From contig NZ_BMDH01000003.1 in assembly GCF_014635685.1 (NCBI RefSeq), positions 115,323-179,322 on the forward strand: DNA of 64,000 bases, given 5' to 3'. Below the pieces are notes generated by a model. That model worked only from the letters and a program-made list of their open reading frames with translations. It was not told where the DNA came from and did no database searches. Made by a program: the position numbers and the translations under genes. Positions 59,179 to 64,000 of this stretch are shown in pieces; the first letter of the stretch is position 1, and each line of letters opens with the position of its first letter. The DNA comes from Galliscardovia ingluviei. GTDB taxonomy: Bacteria; Actinomycetota; Actinomycetes; Actinomycetales; Bifidobacteriaceae.

Positions 59179-59366
59179 AGCAATCGATTCCATGAACCGA
59201 ATCATATTCAATTTGGAGGAACAATGAAGGAGTAAATCATGAAGAGTTAAGTTATGCTACGTTACGGAGAGGAGGAATAACGTAGAAGTTTTGGAGTGAG
59301 TGGGTCACAATTCAAGAGCTGCAACCCACTCACCATATTAAGTTATCAGTTTGCAATCACTAGGAT
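59179..59366 (-). other. Structured 3' untranslated region of the binding-protein gene
   Basis: Between stop and terminator two more hairpins are seen: CTACGTTA/TAACGTAG (59257-59264, 59278-59285) and GTGAGTGGGT/ACCCACTCAC (59296-59305, 59324-59333). The second lacks a T-run, so it may guard the mRNA end rather than terminate. No reading frame of note. Confidence 0.55.
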
Positions 59367-60698
59367 TTAGTGAGTCTGCTCGTATTCAGTCTTCCAACCG
59401 TCCACGAATGCAGTCTTTACAGCATCCCAGTTACCAGTGCCCTGAGCGTACTCAAGAAGAGCATTACCGAGGTTGTTCTTCCAGTTCTCAGATGGCATCA
59501 TGGTGAAGTTCCAGCTTACTGGAGTCTTGCCGGACTGGCTGTCAGCAACAGCTGCCTGAGTCAATGGGTTATCGCTCTTAATGTCGGAGAAAGTCTTGAA
59601 TGGGGTAGTCAGACCCATTTCGCTAGACAGAGCCTTCTTACCCTGATCGGAAGTGATGACCCAAGCCAAGAAGTCTTCGGTTGCCTTCTTATCAGCGTCA
59701 GAAGCCTTCTCGTTGATGCACCAGTAGTTCTCAGAACCGGTTGCAAGACCCTGCTTCTCTTCGCCAGGAGCGCCGATGTAGATTGGGAGCATGCCAACTT
59801 GATCAGCAGTCATGCCAGCCTTCTGCAAATCAGACCAAGCCCAAGTACCATTCTGGTAGAACACAGCCTTGCCAAGTGCGAACTCAGAAGTTGCGTCATC
59901 GCCAGTCTTGGAGCTGAGCTGAGTTGGTTCAGTGGTGGAATCCTTCAAGTACAGGTCGAAGATTTGCTTGTACTGAGGCAGGTAAGTGCCCTTGATGGTT
60001 GCTGGCTGCTCAGTTACCTTATCCTTGGTGAACTCGTAGTAGAGTGGGAGGTTTGCAAGGTGAGTCTTGAAGCGCCAGTCAGAGCTGGAATCGAAACCAG
60101 CAGAGGTGAATGCGCCTTCAACACCAAGATCTGTCTTGTGTTCCTGAATACCGTCTGCAACTTCCTTGAGCTTCTTGAAGGAGTTGATTTCGTCCACAGA
60201 CTTTACAGCTGCGTCTGGCAGTGCGAAGTACTTCTCAAGCAGTGGCTTGTTGTAAATCAAGCCATAGGTTTCCATAGCATATGGCACGCCAACTACCTTG
60301 TTGCCATCCTTAAGAGCCAAGTCTTCGCTGGTCAACTGCTTGTACACTTCAGTGTTGGACATGTCGGCAGTGTACTTCTTCCAATTCTGGTAGCCAACTG
60401 GACCGTTAATCTGGAAGAGTGTTGGAGCGTCAGTCTTTGCAATTTCTGACTTCAAAGTCTGCTCATAAGTATTGGAAGCAGCAGTCTGCACCTTAACTTC
60501 TACACCCTTTTCCTTGGTGTATTCCTTAGCAAGCGCTACCCACTGGTCTGCTGATTCTGGCTTGAAGTTCAGGTAGTATACCTTACCTTTTCCATCTGCG
60601 CTACCGCTGTCGCTTGAACCACCGCATGCTGCGAGCGTACCCAATGACATTGCTGCAATAGCAATCATGCCGATTGCGGACTTAATAGTACGATTCAT
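59367..60698 (-). CDS. Sugar ABC transporter solute-binding lipoprotein
   Basis: 443 residues from the ATG at 60698, with GAGAAAGGTTCGACG in front. A lipoprotein signal peptide (MNRTIKSAIGMIAIAAMSLG then LAACGG) anchors it outside the membrane. The rest is a two-lobe CUT1 binding protein (PTLFQINGPVGYQNW; PYAMETYGLIYNKPLLEKY). Captures oligosaccharide for the two permeases at 55.7-57.4 kb, from which it is separated by the LacI gene. Probably maltodextrin, from context. Confidence 0.94.
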   Translation of the reverse strand: MNRTIKSAIGMIAIAAMSLGTLAACGGSSDSGSADGKGKVYYLNFKPESADQWVALAKEYTKEKGVEVKVQTAASNTYEQTLKSEIAKTDAPTLFQINGPVGYQNWKKYTADMSNTEVYKQLTSEDLALKDGNKVVGVPYAMETYGLIYNKPLLEKYFALPDAAVKSVDEINSFKKLKEVADGIQEHKTDLGVEGAFTSAGFDSSSDWRFKTHLANLPLYYEFTKDKVTEQPATIKGTYLPQYKQIFDLYLKDSTTEPTQLSSKTGDDATSEFALGKAVFYQNGTWAWSDLQKAGMTADQVGMLPIYIGAPGEEKQGLATGSENYWCINEKASDADKKATEDFLAWVITSDQGKKALSSEMGLTTPFKTFSDIKSDNPLTQAAVADSQSGKTPVSWNFTMMPSENWKNNLGNALLEYAQGTGNWDAVKTAFVDGWKTEYEQTH

Positions 60699-60788
60699 CG
60701 TCGAACCTTTCTCTACATTCCACGACTTGCGAGGAGTGTGTACGCACCCTCGCGAATTCGATACCTCTATTAAACAACAAAAAATGAT

Positions 60789-60818
60789 TTTATGCAAACG
60801 ATGTCAGTGTTTTTTCAA
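60789..60818 (-). promoter_or_regulatory. Proximal promoter of the binding-protein gene with operator
   Basis: Minus-strand TTGAAA (60818-60813), 18 bases, CATAAA (60794-60789). The LacI-like palindrome TGCAAACGATGTCA (60793-60806) fills the spacer and touches the -10 box. Confidence 0.55.
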
Positions 60819-60941
60819 AAAATTTTTTCTCTGGTGAAAATTCATACTACTAATTTGCAATATACTGTATTTTTCAACTAAATAGAGGATTATTCACTTC
60901 CATTTTGTTGATATTTCAACATTTTTATTCAGGTATGTTAT

Positions 60942-61122
60942 GTTAAGCGATTGCAAATTGCCTATATTAAAGTTGCACTTTTTGCAACCGTTTCCAATTG
61001 AGAGCGCTCACAAAACACCGAAAGTAAACAAAACTAAACAAATATACAAGTATTTTTGACTGAAAATATGTGTCATAAGTCTATTTTCTATGTTCACAAT
61101 ATGGAAAAATCAATCGATTGCA
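60942..61122. promoter_or_regulatory. Array of LacI-type operators and a possible distal promoter
   Basis: Four palindromes in 180 bases: GTTAAGCGATTGCA (60942-60955), TGCAACCGTTTCCA (60983-60996, full match to TGnAAnCGnTTnCA), TGAGAGCGCTCACA (60999-61012, a different GAGCGCTC core) and ATCAATCGATTGCA (61109-61122). A minus-strand GTTGCA-16-TATAGG (60988-60961) could be a second promoter overlapping them. The array suggests looping or more than one regulator. Confidence 0.55.
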
Positions 61123-61272
61123 ATTATCGATGGTTGGTATTGCGGAGGAACACAACTATAGGAAAGTATATATGTATATTCTGTTATATCCTTCAAATCC
61201 GCACAATAGAAGAATAACTATCAAAGTTAAAGCAGTTAAATAAGAATTCGCAATATCGACTATGATAGAAGC

Positions 61273-61815
61273 ATGAGTAAAGGATCCCAGCCAAAGCATG
61301 CACGAAAAGCTCGAGTCACTAGCACACAGACAACACCTGCAACTGCGGCAGAGCAACTGATATTAGGCAAATCTACGTTACCCGATGATGCTGGCACGTA
61401 TACTGATGCTAGTACTACACTGCATGTTCAGCATAAAACTAGCAGTGATTCTTCAATCAGTCCTCAAGCACAAGATATTGTGGACAAGCTCAATGCAGTA
61501 GATGAACGAGTAACACAGCTGCGTGCATCAAGAACTGCTGATCCTGATACCGCACTCGATAAGCTGATTGGCATGGCTGTGCCAAGTCTTGCAGGCATGG
61601 TTGCAGGTAAAGTATTTGGCAAACTATGGAATCTAGGTCCTGGCACACCGAAAAAGAGCCACCGAAGTGCTGAAACTGCAAACGTTGAGCGTAACAGTCT
61701 GCTTATGGAGCTACTGTTTGCTGCCTGCTCTGCTGCTTTTGTTGCAATCGTTACACAGCTTTCTGATAAAAGCTCCCGTGCCGTTATTAAACGACTGCAA
61801 CAGCGCCGCAAATAA
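61273..61815 (+). CDS. DUF4235-domain protein
   Basis: 180 residues. A polar N-terminal 95 residues with a short coiled segment (VDKLNAVDERVTQLRAS), then the DUF4235 core: LIGMAVPSLAGMVAGKVFGKLW and, after a Lys/Ser linker, LLMELLFAACSAAFVAIVTQLS, two amphipathic or membrane helices ending in a basic tail. Small actinobacterial membrane family of unknown function. Gene ends 67 bases before the nitroreductase-like gene. Confidence 0.78.
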   Translation: MSKGSQPKHARKARVTSTQTTPATAAEQLILGKSTLPDDAGTYTDASTTLHVQHKTSSDSSISPQAQDIVDKLNAVDERVTQLRASRTADPDTALDKLIGMAVPSLAGMVAGKVFGKLWNLGPGTPKKSHRSAETANVERNSLLMELLFAACSAAFVAIVTQLSDKSSRAVIKRLQQRRK

Positions 61816-61882
61816 TTTCACCGCATGTATATTTTGCGCATCATATAAGCCGTCAGTTAGTACATAGTGACACAATATGATT

Positions 61883-62677
61883 ATGAGTGAATATACCTTA
61901 CAAAATAGTACTATTACTACGCTTCTCGAACGACGCTCTATCCGTCAGTGGGCGGATGAGCCGATCCCAGATGATGTGATTGAAACATTGCAGTCTGTCG
62001 CCCAGCATGCTCCAACTAGCGAATTTCTTAATGATTGGTCTGCGATTCGTATTACTGACCCAAATGTTGCTGCACAGCTGGCAGAAATTGGCAACCAACC
62101 GTATATTGCTCAGGCTCCTCTACTGTATGTTTTTGTAGCAGACGAACATCGCAATATGCAGATTGCACAGTCTCACGATGCTGAATTTACCGAAGATACC
62201 GTGTCTTTTACAAGTAGCTATCGTTTTGTTCAGGCACATAATGATGTAATTCTAGCCATGCATGCTATGGAGACTGCTGCAAATTCCCTAGGTCTTGGCT
62301 GCGTATACTTGGGATCTATTCTTAACAATATTGATAAGCTCATTGAAATTCTACACCTGCCAAAGTATACATTCCCAGTACTTGGTTTAGCCATTGGCAA
62401 GCCTGCTCAAGAACCTATGATTAAGCCACGTATGTCTCAGTCTATGCAGTTCTTTGAGAACCATTATCCAGAGGCTGATGATACTCAGTTCACGCAGCAG
62501 CTTAATGAGAATTTAGCTGATTTTGATAAGCGAGTACACCAATATTATGATTTGCGTCATGCTGATCGTCCAGTTGCAGCGTTTAGCGATCAGGTAGTCA
62601 AGAATGCTCAGAAGGATCTTTCCAAGAAAAATATTACTACTCCAGCAGCTGCACAGGGCTTCCAGCTGAATAGATAA
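61883..62677 (+). CDS. NADPH-dependent FMN nitroreductase-like oxidoreductase
   Basis: 264 residues (265 with an alternative ATG at 61877). N-terminal ERRSIRQWADEPIPDDVIETL and SVAQHAPTSEFLNDWSAIRI bind FMN phosphate; later METAANSLGLGCVYLGSI and VLGLAIGKPAQEP complete the NfsA/FRP-type fold. Reduces nitro compounds or flavin with NADPH; natural substrate unknown. No clear ribosome site, so the start is provisional. Confidence 0.88.
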   Translation: MSEYTLQNSTITTLLERRSIRQWADEPIPDDVIETLQSVAQHAPTSEFLNDWSAIRITDPNVAAQLAEIGNQPYIAQAPLLYVFVADEHRNMQIAQSHDAEFTEDTVSFTSSYRFVQAHNDVILAMHAMETAANSLGLGCVYLGSILNNIDKLIEILHLPKYTFPVLGLAIGKPAQEPMIKPRMSQSMQFFENHYPEADDTQFTQQLNENLADFDKRVHQYYDLRHADRPVAAFSDQVVKNAQKDLSKKNITTPAAAQGFQLNR

Positions 62678-62716
62678 GCCGGACGTTATAGCTATCGTTC
62701 AACTATAGAGTAGTGT

Positions 62717-62785
62717 ATCGGGCTAGTTGCTTAACGTATCTGCAGTAGAGAAAAGCTCGTAGATGTCGGTAGCCGCTAGCCCGAT
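62717..62785. terminator. Inverted repeat between convergent genes
   Basis: ATCGGGCTAG (62717-62726) pairs with CTAGCCCGAT (62776-62785) around a 49-base loop that can fold further. Lies between the oxidoreductase and nucleoside hydrolase genes. Confidence 0.6.
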
Positions 62786-62813
62786 TCAGTAGTGAGCTGT
62801 ACTAGTTTCTCAT

Positions 62814-63758
62814 TTATGCAGTAATCACATCAACTAAATGTTGTGCTACATCACAAGCAGTGTGCAATACCACTCGCACATGTGCGCCGTCAATATCATG
62901 CCATCCTACTCGCTGACCGCGCAAATCGCAGATGAGCTGACCTCTACCCGGCCCTTGTGTATCATCAACAGTCACGGGCGCGCATGGCGCAATGTCAGTT
63001 GTAATACCTTCTGCACATAATGCTGCTGCAATAGGATCGTGTACTGCGCTGCACCGTCTGCCGTATTCTGTGGTATAGAAATCAAAATAAAAGTCTAAAA
63101 TTTGTCCTACTGCTTGCGCCACTGGGTTTGTACTGTGCAACAATGCATGACGGTGTTCTTCTTCAAAAGTATTCGCCATCGTAACGTCAAGCGGCGCAAC
63201 AGTTATTGGCCAAGATGCTTCAAAAACTATGCGGGCAGCTTCTGGGTCGTTTCCGATATTAGCCTCTGCTACAGCGCTGATATTGCCTGGTACCATGGCT
63301 GCACCGCCCATAATCGTCACTGATGCAATGCGTGAAGGAAGTGTAGGGTCGCTTTCTAGTGCCGCTGCAAGATTCGTCAACGGTCCGATAGCTAGAACAT
63401 GCAGTGTACCAGCATATTCGTGTGAAAGACGCAGAAGCATGTCTTTTGCGTCTTCCTTGACGGGAGTGCGTGAAGTATGGGGTAATTCGATATTGCCTAC
63501 GCCATTATCGCCGTGTATGTGTTTAACACTATCGTCAAAGGTGTTAACTCTGAAATCTTGCTCTCCTACAGCTACAGGGATATTCGTATATCCTCCTAAA
63601 TCAAGTAGATCTAATGTGTTTTTAGCTGCTTGATCTGCGCTGGTATTACCGCACACAGATCCAACACCAAGAAGATTAATATTTGGAGAAGCTAATAGAT
63701 AGGCAAGAGCTAGGGCATCATCGGCACCTAAATCACAGTCAAAATATATGTTTTTCAT
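62814..63758 (-). CDS. Inosine-uridine preferring nucleoside hydrolase family protein
   Basis: 314 residues from the ATG at 63758 (MKNIYFDCDLGADDALAL); upstream ATGs at 63764 and 63785 are possible. The Asp cluster at the N-terminus (normally DTDPGIDDA) binds Ca2+ and ribose; IMGGAAMVPGNI, EANIGNDPEAARIV and HDPIAAALC complete the site. Splits ribonucleosides into base and ribose for salvage. The DCDLGADDA variant and EANIGND in place of the usual EFN suggest altered specificity. Confidence 0.9.
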   Translation of the reverse strand: MKNIYFDCDLGADDALALAYLLASPNINLLGVGSVCGNTSADQAAKNTLDLLDLGGYTNIPVAVGEQDFRVNTFDDSVKHIHGDNGVGNIELPHTSRTPVKEDAKDMLLRLSHEYAGTLHVLAIGPLTNLAAALESDPTLPSRIASVTIMGGAAMVPGNISAVAEANIGNDPEAARIVFEASWPITVAPLDVTMANTFEEEHRHALLHSTNPVAQAVGQILDFYFDFYTTEYGRRCSAVHDPIAAALCAEGITTDIAPCAPVTVDDTQGPGRGQLICDLRGQRVGWHDIDGAHVRVVLHTACDVAQHLVDVITA

Positions 63759-63871
63759 AAGCATAATCCTATACTGAGTACTCATTTAACTATGCAGGGT
63801 TGTGTTTGAGTATAGTTGAAATGTGAGGTTGAGAGCTATAACGTGGTTGATCGAATAAGTCTACATATAGC

Positions 63872-63904
63872 AATAGGGAGGAAACCTTTGGTTTCCTCCC
63901 TATT
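63872..63904. terminator. rRNA operon terminator
   Basis: Perfect 15-base stem AATAGGGAGGAAACC with its complement and a 3-base loop, 13 bases beyond the 5S rRNA end. Confidence 0.88.
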
Positions 63905-63917
63905 TTAAGATTAATAA

Positions 63918-64000
63918 CCGTGGCGGTGTGCTACTCTCCCACACCCTACCGAGTGCAGTACCATCGCCGTGCCGGGTCTTGGCTTCCAGGTTCGGAATGG
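63918..64000 (-). rRNA. 5S rRNA, 3' part (gene continues beyond window)
   Basis: Read on the minus strand the bases match the 3' two-thirds of bacterial 5S rRNA: CCATTCCGAACCTGGAAG, then GATGGTACTGC and GGGAGAGTAGCACACCGCC. The rest of the rRNA operon lies to the right, transcribed toward this end. The exact 3' end is placed where CCGTGGCGG would pair with the 5' end. Confidence 0.93.

Noticed and set aside
59370..60449. Long plus-strand frame (359 codons) opposite the binding-protein gene
   Set aside because: It lies fully antisense to a clear lipoprotein gene with signal peptide and ribosome site; its translation has no domain pattern. Long antisense frames arise from biased codon use.

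Overview
The window looks like a chromosomal segment of a low-GC member of the Bifidobacteriaceae (estimated by eye at about 45 percent GC; Alloscardovia-, Scardovia- or Gardnerella-like rather than a typical high-GC Bifidobacterium). The grounds are the dnaX-recR-lysC-asd string, the actinobacterial Tad cluster (TadZ/Ssd, TadA, TadB, TadC, DUF4244, TadE, TadE-like), dnaK-grpE-dnaJ-hspR with HAIR operators, the dnaB-murT-gatD string, ftsY next to amt-glnB, and a LacI-controlled carbohydrate ABC importer without its own ATPase. The genus is a guess.

Layout. 1-4 kb: 3' end of a class A penicillin-binding protein, then convergent leuA. 4-9.5 kb: a LuxR-type two-component system divergent from a PspC-domain membrane protein and a second membrane protein, with repeated TCAGGG half-sites between them; then a DUF5701-like gene. 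9.5-16.3 kb (minus): dnaX, recR, a two-gene aspartokinase and asd. 16.4-22 kb (minus): Tad pilus/secretion cluster. 22.2-23.9 kb (plus): a candidate structured small RNA with promoter and terminator, a DedA protein, a YjbR protein and tRNA-Ala(CGC). 23.9-33.4 kb (minus): glycosyltransferase, LacI regulator, HAD phosphatase, AarF kinase with a phasin-like partner, gatD-murT (peptidoglycan amidation) and dnaB. 33.6-45 kb: MATE transporter, amt-glnB, ftsY, threonine dehydratase, tRNA adenosine deaminase, upp, an orphan ribbon-helix-helix protein, rlmH, serine dehydratase, and the broken remains of an antitoxin gene. 45-49.6 kb (minus): dnaK-grpE-dnaJ-hspR heat-shock operon behind two HAIR boxes. 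50-61 kb: malQ, DUF624 protein, an unassigned ABC export trio, and a sugar importer (two permeases, LacI regulator, solute-binding lipoprotein). 61-64 kb: DUF4235 protein, nitroreductase-like protein, nucleoside hydrolase, and the 3' end of a 5S rRNA on the minus strand.

How parts work together. LacI-type palindromes lie on the promoters of malQ, the permease operon, the regulator gene and the binding-protein gene, which suggests one alpha-glucan regulon. HspR closes a feedback loop on dnaK. GatD and MurT should form the lipid II amidotransferase. Amt and PII form an ammonium-sensing pair.

Most unusual points: (i) a roughly 168-nt RNA-like locus with long-range closing stems; (ii) a textbook A AAA AAG slippery site with a following hairpin inside dnaX; (iii) a 123-bp tandem duplication after the permease gene whose hairpins differ by compensatory changes; (iv) a recurring pattern of short tandem repeats laid exactly over stop codons; (v) MurT without the zinc-ribbon cysteines and RecR with a low-complexity insertion in its Toprim domain. 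All calls come from reading the sequence; no database search was run.
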